DNA from: Nelumbo lutea
Taxonomy: Eukaryota > Streptophyta > Magnoliopsida > Proteales > Nelumbonaceae
NCBI GenBank assembly: GCA_022828595.1
Contig: JAKGHH010000005.1
Location: 23,201,875-23,265,874 of the forward strand
Direction: 5' to 3'
Length of the DNA: 64,000 nucleotides
In this document: in pieces, positions 1 through 10,980 of the stretch
Position numbering within the stretch: position 1 is the stretch's first letter
Layout: each line of letters begins with the position of its first letter
Notes under the pieces: generated by a model
Told to the model about the DNA's origin: nothing
Databases searched by the model: none
The model's input: the letters and a program-made list of their open reading frames with translations, nothing else
Translations under genes and position numbers: made by a program

Positions 1-1345
1 TGTCCTAACATTCATGGGACCACATACATTAGTGTGTATAAGGTCAATTGTGCCTGTAGATCTTTCAGGCTTACCTGTAAATGGTCATTTCTTTATCTTA
101 CCCTGAAGGCAAGGCTCATAGGTTGGGAGATCTTCTACAGTTAGAAAATCCAAAGGACCAACCTTTACCAAGCTTGTGATACGATCTATATTAATGTAGC
201 CAAGTCGGTAATGCCACAGGCACGTAGGATTAACTACATCACAAGTTCTCTTCTTGGGGATTAGTTCCAACATAGTTTCAGTTAAGTTTGTTTCTAGAGA
301 AGGAATGGAGAACATAGAGACCATTCTCAAGTTCTTTGTATGCGAGGAATTTGTTATTCCGTTTAATAGTAATCACATTACTGAACAAAATAGAATAACC
401 ATTTTAATGCACAATTTTGAAACTGAAACCAAATTTCATCTAAGTGTAGGTACATAGAGACAATCTTTAAATATAATAATTCCTTCTCTGAAAACTAATT
501 CTACAGTTCCTATGGTTGTATCCCCAAGTAGAGCTTAACTTCTCCGTCACTCAGTCTTTTGCTTGTCTTGAACCCCTGCAATGTGTTACATGCATGAGTA
601 GAAGCTCTAGAGTCAATACACCCAAGAAGCAGAATGACCGACAAATTGGTCTCTATGACAAAACATTCAAAACTACCTTGCTTCTTAGTCTTTAGATACT
701 AAGAAAAATTACTCTTCCAGTGGCCAGTCTACTTACAAAAGTGACAGGCATCCATGTCTTGTCTTTCTTTTGCCTTTTTTTAAGGATTTTTCTTTGCCTT
801 CCTCCTTTTCTTACCTGAACTGCAACTTTCAACAAGCATGGCTATCAGTTTGTCATTCTTAATCAGTTCTTCAACCCTCTGCAACATATTGTTGAGTCTT
901 GAAGGCTAACATTTAGCTTATTCATGTTATAGTTCATAATAAACTGATTCAAAGAGGGAGGCAAAGAGTTTAGGATGGCATCAACTTTGGTGACATGATC
1001 AAGCCCTGACCTGAGAGCCTCTAGTTCATTGATGTTGTCCATCATTTTAGACAATGGTCATGAACCATTTGGCTCTCAATTCATTGATGTTGTCGAGTAG
1101 AATGATTCTACTCTTGATACATCATCCTCAGACTATCCAGGATATCCTTGGACTTCCCATTCTTGATATTCCTTCCTACGGGCCTCAGAAGCCCTATCAC
1201 TTGGATGATCCGGAGTAGGGTTTTTAGAAACCTTGTCTAATTTCTCGGACATTAATACCAGCAAAAGTTTATAGAACCAGTCAACATAATTTGGGCCCTT
1301 AAGCTTGTTATCGTCCTACAATTTGGCGAACAGTTTGTTTGCCAT
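1..1345 (-). pseudogene. Co1 copia gag-protease-integrase (5' part, degenerate)
   Basis: Minus-strand 5' part of a Ty1/copia polyprotein. The gag start ATG is at 1345-1343, followed by the family N-terminus. A gag block with the LNSLPPSLNQFIMNYNMNKL motif lies at about 1010-900. The CCHC knuckle (about 752-712) begins CHFCK, but a stop follows and the last Cys is lost. The protease motif near 614 reads DSRAST instead of DSGAST, so the glycine after the catalytic Asp-Ser is changed. The GAG-pre-integrase domain (CLWHYRLGYINIDRITSL) is at about 225-165. The start of integrase (a VCGP-type motif) runs to the window edge. Stops and frameshifts make it non-functional. RT, RNase H and the 3' LTR must lie left of the window. 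The family assignment is firm from the better copy at 16304-20083. Confidence 0.9.
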
Positions 1346-3122
1346 TTCTTATAAAGGAAAGGTAGATTATTAGTCCACAATGTAAATTGATTCATGTTAA
1401 CTACATAGAATCAGCTTTTAATCTCTGTTCCGTTTCCATGTGTTCATCTCTAAGATTTCTCTCCTATCTCAATGAAAAAGACTGTGATGCATGTCTCTGG
1501 AAATGTGGGAAACCACATACAGTGCATGGAGCCAACTGTTTTAGCTACATAACCCCACCACCTTCTGTAAAGGATCATATCCACTCATCTTATGAGATTT
1601 CCCTTTGGCCTCAGTCAGACAAGGTTCATTGCCATTTTAGGTTAAACCTTTCTGTCCAGTAAGTGGTAACCCATCATATTCATGAATGCCAAGGTACCGT
1701 GAGAGAGTCTTCCATTTTAGGATAGGCCCCTCCATCATTGGTCTATGGCACCCCTATCATCTTATGAAACAACTAAACAGACTCACAACAAATGGATAAA
1801 TCAATTTTATGGTGCATCTCCTCGTTACTAATAAGCCCGTCTTCATGCTAATGATAGATGGCCTTTAGAAAGTTCATCATATGAATCTCCCTATCACATG
1901 CACTTATATTTTGCTGGAGGGAATGAGTAATTATGCACTAGTTCTTATTTAGATCAAACTGAAGTGGCTCCCATTGACTTTTTCAAAGTTAGATTTAGAT
2001 GGGCCCTAAATGGGCTAGGGTTCTGCACGGTTCCTCTTGGGGAAGAAGTTGATGTGGGGCCCATCAAGAAAGGAGATCATCCAATGATCTTATGGGCACC
2101 ATGGCAATGATGTGCATTCAGGCATAGTGTGTATAGAGAGCCACTAATCAAATGAACATGGGCCAAGTGCTTATGGCCCATGTACGTAGCACATCACACA
2201 TCATACATCACATGCATGATACAAGCACATAATTGATCCAATCAATTAAATCAATTGTAAAACCCTAAATTAAATCAAGTTAAATCAATACCAGCCCATT
2301 AAAGCCCATAATATTATCTAATAACATTATCTAGGTATATGGGCTAAACTGAAAAGGCAGTTCGGCCCATATAGTAATTATGCTAAAAATGGGCTAATGT
2401 AATAACTTGTCAAAATTTGGTTTTACAAGGTGGGCCAAATTGCATCTTGTAATGGGCCATCAGACTCCTGGCCCAAATCAAATTTTTTTGGGATTGAGAA
2501 TAGACCATATTGAACCACAGACCCGATCTGGGTCAAAATGGTTTGGGATCTAATGTCCATTACAAGATCCAATTCAAGATCATGATCTAGAAAATAAAAG
2601 AAACTGAGCAAGGCAATCAAGATCAGCAAGAAACGAAATCAGAGGGCTGCTGTGTGATAGTCTTGGATAATCTACAAACCTACAAGAAACAAATTAATTG
2701 CTAAAAGCAGAATTGATTTCTGCAAATCGCAAATAGCAAATCTTGTATCTACAAAAAGTCTTATTCTCCTCTGCACACTTCATCAAATCTTCAGATGTAA
2801 AAAAAAAATAGAAAAACCTATTTTTTTTATTATTACATCAGATCAAATCCTATACAATTTGTCTAAAAATAAAAAGAATTATTTACAAATCAAATCAAAT
2901 AGAAAAATAAATAAATAGTGTGCACAACACTTGACGCCAAAAAGATTTTGATCTCCACCACATGTGCAGCCCAAAATTCAAGAAACATCCACAAAACAAT
3001 TCCATAGATATAACAGAGTAATAAAGAATTTATCTTTTAGATCATACGCCCAAAACTGGGAACCAATTCCCAATAAAAAATTGCAAATTGCACAAATCGG
3101 GTAGAACACCTTCTGCCCATTT
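1346..3122 (-). other. Co1 leader (5' untranslated region)
   Basis: Non-coding leader between the primer-binding site and gag of Co1. It aligns by eye with the leaders of the plus-strand relatives at 14599-16303, 29710-31509 and 46546-48297. Shared landmarks include the CATGGGCC...GGCCCATG inverted repeat (2157-2182 here) and the block reading CACCATGG...TGCACATC in sense orientation. Short open frames in it are not conserved between copies. No gene is seen. Confidence 0.8.
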
Positions 3123-3151
3123 GCTCTGATACCACTGAAGCTCTGATACCA
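3123..3151 (-). other. Co1 primer-binding site, tandemly duplicated
   Basis: On the minus strand the 12-base TGGTATCAGAGC, complementary to the 3' end of plant initiator tRNA-Met, occurs twice (3151-3140 and 3134-3123), 17 bases apart. The repeated unit includes the LTR-terminal TTCA, so the LTR/PBS junction itself has been duplicated. The other copia copies have a single site directly after the 5' LTR. Confidence 0.85.
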
Positions 3152-3152
3152 T

Positions 3153-3330
3153 TGAAGGGATGGGTGATCCATCATATGGATGGCCAAACCATGTAGAACG
3201 GTAGGGCAAATTTTCAAAAATTTCTTTCTCCCATCCAGGAATCCTATTCCCTGATTTAGAAAAACTACATTTTTCAAGGTTCACTCTTGAAACAAATCGA
3301 ACCAAATCTAAAACCAAGATTAGGGAGATG
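3153..3330 (-). repeat. Co1 5' LTR, segment 1 (U5 end)
   Basis: Terminal piece of the Co1 5' LTR. In sense orientation it ends ...CCCATCCCTTCA directly before the PBS. It stops at 3330, where a gag-only Athila-like element was inserted, and resumes at 7529. The split is confirmed by the uninterrupted solo LTR at 41161-43032, which reads straight through this junction. Confidence 0.9.
3326..3330. repeat. Target-site duplication AGATG (left)
   Basis: Five-base direct repeat AGATG immediately left of the element at 3331-7523. The same five bases follow it at 7524-7528. This is standard LTR-retrotransposon spacing and fixes both ends of the inserted element. Confidence 0.9.
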
Positions 3331-3882
3331 TGATGATAGTAGAATTTATCATATTTTTATCCCCAATTACTCTGTCTTTTATACTGAATTAGCACCTAAT
3401 TGGACTCATATTTCTGTTCAGGGCATGAAAGAAGGCATCAAGAGCAAAGAAAGACAAATCGGATGATTTTTCACAGTTTCGACATCGTCCAGTGATCCGG
3501 GCCTAACTCACATCTCTGAACTTCGAATGGGCTGATTCAAGACCCACTGGAAAGATAAGATAAAAATCCATAACTTTGATGTTTTGGGCTTTCACAGATT
3601 CTGCCTGCATCGAAGTCAAATCCAGGCCCGAAGTCGGGGAAAATTTGTAGGAAGGCCCAATCCGCGGCTGAAGCCCAATTTGCAGAGGAGGTCTATTACG
3701 AATCCAAGAACAAGAAACTAAGAAGAATCCTTCTAGATCTAAATTCTTAATATAATCTTAGAGTGATAAAGGGATTGAGTTCAAGAGATAAAGAGATAAG
3801 ATTAGAATTAGGATAGGACTTTCTATTTCTTGTAAAGAACAACTTCAAGAGAAAGTAGGAGACCACCCCCTCCCCTTTAATC

Positions 3883-3892
3883 TATATAAAGG
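3883..3892 (+). promoter_or_regulatory. TATA-like box of the At-g LTR
   Basis: TATATAAAGG lies about 960 bases before the LTR end, followed by a purine-rich stretch. It is the only convincing TATA motif in the U3 of this LTR. The equivalent region is missing from the 3' LTR. Confidence 0.55.
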
Positions 3893-4339
3893 AGGGGGCG
3901 GACCAGCTATAGGCATCAGGAAATCACTGAATCACTCAATTTCTAATTTGAATCAAGAAGCAATGAGCAATTAGTCAGAAGGGTTCAAGAAAGGTATAAG
4001 AATTCAAGAAATTCAACCAGAAGGTGGTGGCAAGAAGAGGAGATCTCAGCACCATGGGCGAATTCAAGAGTTTTTTCTTCCCTTTGTTTGCTTTAATTCT
4101 TCCATCATGAACTGATTTGTTTTCTTGCTAGGGCTATGGAAAGCCTAACCATGTTAATGAATATTTTTTTATCTTCTTGATTTATCCAAGATTGTGATTT
4201 CCATATAGTCTATGAATTATTGTGCTTATTGCAATTAAGAGCTTGGCCACCTCTTAATTGATTTAGGTTATGTGAATGAATTGAGAGAGGAATTCACATA
4301 AATGACAGAACAATTCATAGTGTGAATTGAATGGTATAT

Positions 4340-4341
<2 letters not shown>

Positions 4342-4396
<55 letters not shown>
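4342..4396. repeat. (TA)n microsatellite
   Basis: About 27 TA units in the 5' LTR of At-g. The matching place in the 3' LTR (near 7064-7074) has only about five units, so the array grew after insertion. Confidence 0.95.
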
Positions 4397-4399
<3 letters not shown>

Positions 4400-4852
4400 G
4401 ATTCATCTGAATTTAATGGTTTTCTTGGACTTAATGCACTTCCATCTTGAGAGCTCTACTTGAGAGATCGAAGGGTTACCTGATGGGCGTAGGTTAAGTA
4501 TATCTCGAGAGAGAATATTAAATAAATTTGGGAATATCTCATCTTATGGAAATTACAATTAGTCTTGGATAATCGGACCCATCAATATTCATTACATTGG
4601 TTAGGTGGACCAAAAGTCCTAGCAATTTCATCATTTGCATATTCAATTAGTGATCACCCTTGTTTTTATTTTCTTCGTTCCATTTTTATTTTCAGTAGTT
4701 CTTGCTCAATCCTAAATTTTGATTGTCCAAATAATTAGGGAAAATTGTGATTCTAATACTTATTTTGTTAAGTCCCCGTGGGAACGATATTAATATACTA
4801 CTTGATAACTAGTGCACTTGCTAGGGTTATATATTCATAGCTATCAAGTTTT

Positions 4853-4870
4853 TGGCACCGTTGCTGGGGA
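4853..4870 (+). other. At-g primer-binding site (tRNA-Asp type)
   Basis: TGGCACCGTTGCTGGGGA starts six bases after the LTR end. It resembles the TGGCGCCGTTGCCGGGGA-type site used by Athila elements (tRNA-Asp), with substitutions. This helps assign the element to the Athila group. Confidence 0.8.
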
Positions 4871-5029
4871 TTTAATCCTAAAATAATATCAGAACTTGTT
4901 AACCTTGGTTAATTTGGATTCTTTTTATTTTTATTTATGTTTTGTTCCTTATTTATTTATTTATTTTTATTATTTATTTTATTTTATTTTATTTGTTCAA
5001 ATTCTCGTTGTGTTCAGATTTATTAGTGC

Positions 5030-6181
5030 ATGACACACATTGGAAGAGAAGGACTACCAAGATTCAATCCTGAAATAGAAAGAACCCTTTATTTATAGAG
5101 ATGCTTGCGGAGTATCCTCACCATGGAATACCGGTTTGGTATCAAAATCAGAACTTTTATAATGGCATTACCCCCCCCTAATCGATCTATTATTGATGCA
5201 GCCGCAGGTGGTACAATCATGAGGAAAACTCTAGAGGAAGCATATGACCTAGTGGAGGAGATAGTATCAAACAGCTACCAATGGAGTAATGATCGAACCA
5301 ATCAGAGGGGAGTACACCACACTCCACACTGATTCCTTTGCATCCCTATCTGCACAAATTGCCAACCTAAACAAGAGACTGGATAATTTTAGTATTGCAG
5401 CCATGAATACACCATCTAGCATCTCATGCGATTTATGTGGTCAAATAGGACATACTAATTCTGATTGTCAATTAAATAGTCCTTTTATTTCCCATGAGAA
5501 TGTTAATTTTAGCTCTCATGCTGGTAGGTCAAACTTCAACCCATACTCCAATACATACAACCCAGGGTGGAGGAATCACCCAAACTTTCCATGGAGTAAC
5601 AATCAGCAAAAGGCACCCATGGGATTCCAACCATAGCTGCCCCACAAGAAAAAAAGAACAATCTGAAGGAAATGATCTCTAAGTTCATTAATGCCACTGA
5701 AGCAAGATTCCGAAGCCATGAAGCATCGATTAAGAACTTAGAAGTTCAAGTGGGGTAGATTGTGCGTATGTTGTTGGAAAGAAACGAGGAACGGCTGCCC
5801 GACAATGCGGAGAAGAATGCAAGAGAGCAAGTAATTGCCATAGCTTTAGAAAACGGGAAGACAATTGATGAGACCCAGAAGAATGATAAGGAAGCTGATG
5901 TGGCCGATCTGCAAAAGAAGATCATAGGGAGTACACCTAAACTGAGTTTAGATGCTATTAAACTTCCTCTCCCCTACCCTGAAAAAGTCTTGAAAGCTAA
6001 CTTGGATGAGGAGGTTAAGGAGGTTTTGAACAATTTGAAGGCTAGCCAGGAAGAGTGCAAGCCAAGACAAGGTAAGGTTCATATGTTGCTGATTTCTAAT
6101 AAGAGACCATTACCCTCTATTTTGCAGGCCCCTATTCCATATTTGAACCCACCCATGATGGATGGAAGGGGAGCACACTGA
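5030..6181 (+). pseudogene. Athila-type gag, internally deleted and frameshifted
   Basis: Gag remnant in pieces. An N-terminal trace (FNPEIERT) at about 5060-5095 is followed by a large internal deletion. Next come a C-terminal capsid block with IIDAAAGGT and an NSYQW motif (about 5185-5285), a frameshift near 5290-5330, and a CCHC zinc knuckle CDLCGQIGHTNSDC (about 5428-5469). The NPYSNTYNPGWRNHPNF motif typical of Athila gag follows, then a stop at 5634. A coiled region (FINATEARFRSHEASIKNLEVQ) leads to LLERNEERLPDNAEKN. The last frame ends at 6181, where sequence jumps to post-integrase DNA, so protease through integrase are gone. Gag packages element RNA in virus-like particles; this copy cannot encode a full protein. 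Confidence 0.85.
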
Positions 6182-6687
6182 AAGATGTGACCACGAGAGT
6201 TAGACGATTCGGTTTATGATAGGGAAGTTTGTTTTTTCTTTTTCTTTCTATTTTTACATTTCTAGTTTAGTTTTTCTGCCCTTTCTTTGCATTTAACCTC
6301 ACATTGGGGACAATGTAAGTTTTAAGTGTGGGGGAGGGGATTTAGGATTTAGGATAGAATTTAGGTTGTGTTTTAAAATTTGATTTAGGTTGTGTTTTCT
6401 GCATTTGCTTTAAAAAAAAAAATCAAAACCTCAACTCTTTTGAAATCAATAGAAACAATGTTCTAGGAAAATTTTTGTGAACCTAGTAAGGAAGTACGAT
6501 CAAGGGGTACGTGACTTATCTGAAGCCATTTCCAGTTAAGCTAGTCCTAAATTCGGGTTTAAGTAAATAGGGTAAATATTTTACCAAGCAATTCAATTGG
6601 TAGGATGGAGCATAAAATGCACCTACCAACCAAGTAATTCAATAGTAGGATGAAGCATAAAATGCACCTACTAACCAACAATTTCAG
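6182..6687 (+). other. At-g 3' untranslated region with purine-rich tract and tandem repeat
   Basis: No gene. A polypurine-like GTGTGGGGGAGGGGA at 6327-6340 follows a block resembling the ACATTGGGGACAATGT motif seen downstream of integrase in Athila elements. At about 6586-6678 two 46-base units containing GGAGCATAAAATGCACCTAC repeat head to tail with few differences. Confidence 0.7.
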
Positions 6688-7523
6688 ATTTTAATCAAGA
6701 AGCAAGGAACAATCAGTCAAGAAGGGTTCAAGAAAGGTTCATGAATTCAAGAAACATCAAGAAGAAGGACACCATGGGCGAATTCAAGAGTTTTTTCTTC
6801 ACCTTTGTTTGCTTTAATTCTTCCATCATGAACTGATTTGTTTTCTTGCTAGGGATATGGAAAGCCTAACCATGTTAATGAATATTTTTTTATCTTCTTG
6901 ATTTATCCAAGATTGTGATTTCCATATAGTCTATGAATTATTGTGTTTATTGCAATTAAGAGCTTGGCCACCTCTTAATTGATTTGGGTTATGTGAATGA
7001 ATTAAGAGAGGAATTCACATAATTGATAGAATAATTTATAGTGTGAATTGAATGGTATATAGAGATATATATACATGATTCATCTGAATTTAATAGTTTT
7101 CTTGGACTTAATGCACTTCCATCTTGAGAGCTCTACTCGAGAGATCGAAGGGTTACTTGATGGGCGTAGGTTTAGTATATCTCGAGAGAGAATATTAAAT
7201 AAATTTGGAAAAATCTTAGCTTATCGGAATGACACTTAGTCTTGGATAATCAGACCCATCAATATTCATTACATTGGTTAGGTGAACCAAAAGTCCTAGT
7301 GATTTCATCATTTGCATATTCATTTAGTGATCACCTTTGTTTTTATTTTCTTTGTTCCAGTTTTATTTTCAGTAGTTCTTGCTCAATCCTAAATTTCAAT
7401 TGTCCAAATAATTAGGGAAAACTATGATTCTAATACTTATTTTGTTAAATCCCCGTGGGAACGATATTAATATACTACTTGATAACTAGTGCACTTGCTA
7501 TGGTTATATATTTATAGCTATCA
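6688..7523 (+). repeat. At-g 3' LTR (5'-truncated)
   Basis: Direct repeat of about 3945-4846 in the 5' LTR, with scattered substitutions and a much shorter TA run. The left limit (about 6688) is where alignment by eye is lost; the right end at 7523 (TATCA) is exact. The following AGATG (7524-7528) is the right TSD. Confidence 0.85.
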
Positions 7524-9148
7524 AGATGAATATCTAATACGGAATCCATGAAAAAAGCTCATCCCAACGTAGGTGTTCACGCCCAAAGAGGTTATCAAAT
7601 TTGCCTCCACTGAAGATGACACAGCGAATGTTGAGGCTTGATCAACAAGAAGGGTTCTTCAGCAAGAACTTGTGATTCTACAACAAGAATTGTGTAGGGT
7701 TGTGTAAGCACGACATCAAATTGTTTCTTCACCAAGAAATAATATCAAGAATAGTTCTTCATCACTCCATGAGGTGGAGATCGAACTAGGTAGGGTGGTA
7801 AGAGCAGAGGAAGAAAAAGATTGTAGAGAAGAAGTAATCTTTCTGTGGAATTGGCCCCCTTATTTATAACCTTCTCTGGATTAGCTTCCTAATCCAATTA
7901 GGAATGAGTTTCTTGATCCAAATCTAATATTTGGATCTGGACTCTCAAGTTGGATAAGACTTATCTTATCCAAATGCTAATCCTAATCAAGTTGTAAACC
8001 CAAATTCACCCATTTAATTAAATCACTTAAGTCTATTTCGAAATGGGCCTTAGGCCCATTAAGTCACAGTGCTAGCTTTACCCTTTAAATGCTGGCTAGT
8101 TTGGCTCTCTTTGTATAGTGAGGGACCCTAGCATTGATCTACACATTAGACACATGAGTTCAGCCCAGCCTTTGTTACAAGGCCGAGCCAAATTCATTGC
8201 AGAACACAGTGAACCCCTAAGTCTCAGTATGGGCTTTTAATGGGCCCAACATTTACATTAAATGGTCCTTGGGTCTAGCCACCTGATGAAGGCCCAAGGA
8301 CTGTGGGCAGATGCAAGTTTAGCCCATTAGGTATAACCTTCAATGGTCTTACACCTAACCTCTCAACTTATAATGATCAAACACTGCCCAACAAGAGAGG
8401 ACCTCTCCCTTGGCTGCAAGGTACAGTGTTGCATTCTCTACTCACATGGATCCTGGGAATTAAACATTTTGTAAAACCATAATATATATTTATATCTCGC
8501 TCTATATATATTTTGCAAAACAAATCTCAACAATTTGAAATCAACTACCAGTAGTTCAGGTTTCCATTAAAGAGAGTGCATTCCACGATCATTCACTTTG
8601 TACGACAAAGGAGTTGATCTTGTCACTATGATCACTCACTCAGGTGAATTCTCAGACTGCCCCAACATACCCAAGTTTTGACCCAATTAAGGTTTTGACC
8701 CAGTTAAGGATTTCAATGATTGACATATCAAAGACAACCCAACCTGACACCTAGTGTAGTACCATAACTGAGTCTAGGGATCAGGTGTAACATTTCAGTT
8801 TTGCCCATCTGTCTCCAAGGTCCAAGGCAATATTAGAATTTGGTCCAATTCAGGGTTTCAAGAAAACCCACACTACATGTGCTTTGGGTCTTACCCTGAC
8901 AGCTAGGACAAGCCACCCCAACCTTCTTAGCAGCACATTAGTGCTAGCCTTGGTAGGATATACCTCCCTAGGTTTATCCGTCGATTATGAAAATTTTAAA
9001 CTAAAATGAGTCGCATAAGTGTCCAATTTAAGGGTATTACACAAAAACACACCAATATAACGTGAATCAATTATGCACTTTATTCATTTACAATAAATGT
9101 CAATAAGTACATCAATCTGATTGGAGCTAAGGGCATATCTGTCTAACA
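7524..9148 (-). repeat. Co1 5' LTR, segment 2 (rest of U5, R and U3)
   Basis: Resumes the Co1 LTR after the At-g insertion and runs to the LTR start (sense TGTTAGACAG) at 9148. Together with 3153-3330 this gives about 1.8 kb. The bases after it, TGCTG (9149-9153), should recur beyond the unseen 3' LTR as the Co1 target duplication. No coding potential. Confidence 0.9.
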
Positions 9149-10190
9149 TGCTGCAGGTCAAGAACACATGGTGCGTAAACTCAACCAATCCATTTATGGA
9201 CTTAAGCAAGCTTCAAGAAGTTGGAACATTTGGTTTGACTCTATTGTCAAACTGTTTAACATTGAGCAAAATCCAGATGAGCCCTGTGTTTATAGGAAGA
9301 CAATGAGAGATAAGGTTACGTTATTGGTTCAATATGTACATGACATTCTACTCATTGGGAATGATGTAGGAATGTTAACTACAGTGAAGGTATGGCTTCC
9401 GCAACAATTTTCCATGAACGATCTTGGAGAAGCCTCTTATATCTTGGGACTTTAACTCTATAAATATAGATTGAAAAGGATAATAGGATTATCCTAGTCT
9501 ACTTACATTAATAAAATCATCAAGAGATACAATATGGAGAACTCCAAGAAAGGAAATGTACCTTCCAGGCATGAAGTCACTCTCTCCAAGGGTAGTAGGT
9601 CTCCCAAGACTCCTGAGGAGATTGAGGGCATGAAGGAAGTTCCCTATGCCTCAGCCGTAGGGACCATCATCCATGCCATGCTATGCACTTGGCTAGACAT
9701 TGCTCAGGCCGTGAGTGTGGTATGTAGATATCAATCAAACCTAGGATAGGAACACTGGACAACTGTGAAAAAAATACTCAAATACCTTCAAAGGACAAAA
9801 GAGTTTTGTCTGGTATTCGGTGATAGTTCACTATAGATCCGGGGTATACCGGTGCTGATTTCTAATCAGACCCAGATGATAGAAAGTCTACATCTGGTTA
9901 CATCTCTAGGATGGGGTCCTATGCAATAAGAAAAATAGTCCATGACCCAGGCCAAGCTGCCTAATGGATGAAGTTGTTCATCCTACAATTTGGAATCCTA
10001 CCAAATCACCCATTCCACTATTATGTGACAACATTGGATATTTGGGAGATTGTTGGTAGAGGGGACATTCAGATTCAAAAAGTAGCATCAGCGGAGAATG
10101 TGGCAGACTCGTTGACTAAGCCACTAACATAGAAAGTGTTTGAGAAACACATGGATAGTTTGAGACTGAGGCTTGTACCCGATTGGACCT
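9149..10190 (+). pseudogene. Co2 copia reverse transcriptase-RNase H remnant
   Basis: C-terminal half of a copia pol. The RT block SIYGLKQASRSWN is at about 9190. The catalytic YVDD box reads YVHD near 9337, so the second catalytic Asp pair is damaged. GNDVGMLTTVKVWL and DLGEASYILGL follow before a stop at 9453. The connection region resumes at 9534 (MENSKKGNVPSR). The RNase H is heavily eroded, but its C-terminal end (VADSLTKPL-like and DWT-stop) is at about 10090-10190. The part before RT is cut off by the Co1 insertion at 9148. No 3' LTR follows, so the element is truncated on both sides. Confidence 0.88.
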
Positions 10191-10980
10191 AAGTGAAAAC
10201 CAACCACAGGCATATCAAGTGACTAAGGGCCAAACCACTAATGCTTCCTCTTTAAAGGGTGATTCTTCTACTGAGGGTGTGTAGGTACATGTTCACAACG
10301 ACTGCAATAGCACATAAGGCACTAAACCAATGCTACAAAACACCTGTGACAATTTCACAACTTAGGACAGATTTGCAATGAACTCAAAGACATAGAATCG
10401 ATGACGAACTCATAGTCGCCATGGACCTGCGGTGAGCCCAAAGCCATCACGAGCTTGCAATGATCTCAGAGTCATAACAAATCAGTGACGAACAAAAAAT
10501 ATAATGACTAGCCAACATCACTCGTAACAGGATGCATAATAGGATTAGGAGATACATGTAAGACTAGCGTTGACATCATCCACACCATGTCTGTAGGAGA
10601 CCCGTAAAAGGATGTAGCATATGTGTATTATGAGAATCATTAGACGTAAGGAAACCTCATCTTGGAAAGATCTCATAAGACATGTGGCAAAACCTTAGTA
10701 ATGTCTCCCTAACAAATAACAATGAATCAAAGATTCCCTTTCCAAGTGGGAATCAAATTCTTTTGGCTCCTTCTTTTCATAATGTCGGGATCTCTCCCTA
10801 TAAAGGGAGACATGAATCATAACAAACATACGACTTTGTCGACAAAAGCCCTTCTTAGCCTACCCTTGCTCATAGCCTTCCTTCATGTAACCTTACCACA
10901 CTACTCACATTAGAATCTTTGGTTATCCCTTGATCATGAAGGATAGCCGCCCATAGTATCAGCCTTTCCTTTGTTCTAGA
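10191..10980 (+). other. Probable gypsy LTR (Gy1) with TATA box; no gene
   Basis: Unmatched elsewhere in the window. It lies just upstream of gypsy gag and holds TATAAAGGG at 10799-10806, so it is probably the 5' LTR and leader of Gy1. LTR ends and PBS could not be fixed. Small open frames here show no family signature. Confidence 0.45.

Larger units (their letters stand above)
3331..4846 (+). repeat. At-g 5' LTR
   Basis: 1,516 bases, TG...CA. A TATA-like box (TATATAAAGG) at 3883-3892 sits in a GC-rich setting and marks the likely U3 promoter. The stretch from about 3945 to 4846 matches the 3' LTR (about 6688-7523). A long (TA)n run at 4342-4396 is expanded relative to the 3' LTR. Confidence 0.88.
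3331..7523 (+). mobile_element. Gag-only Athila-like LTR retrotransposon (At-g), 4.2 kb
   Basis: Complete inserted unit. It starts TGATGATAG, ends TATAGCTATCA and is flanked by AGATG. Order: 5' LTR (3331-4846), tRNA-Asp-type PBS, decayed Athila-type gag (about 5030-6181), purine-rich tract (6327-6340), 3' LTR (ending 7523). Protease, reverse transcriptase, RNase H and integrase are absent, so it must have moved with proteins from another element or lost pol afterwards. The 3' LTR lacks roughly 600-700 bases of U3 present in the 5' LTR. Because the two LTRs are made identical at insertion, this must be a later deletion or rearrangement. The element lies inside the 5' LTR of minus-strand Co1. 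Confidence 0.9.
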
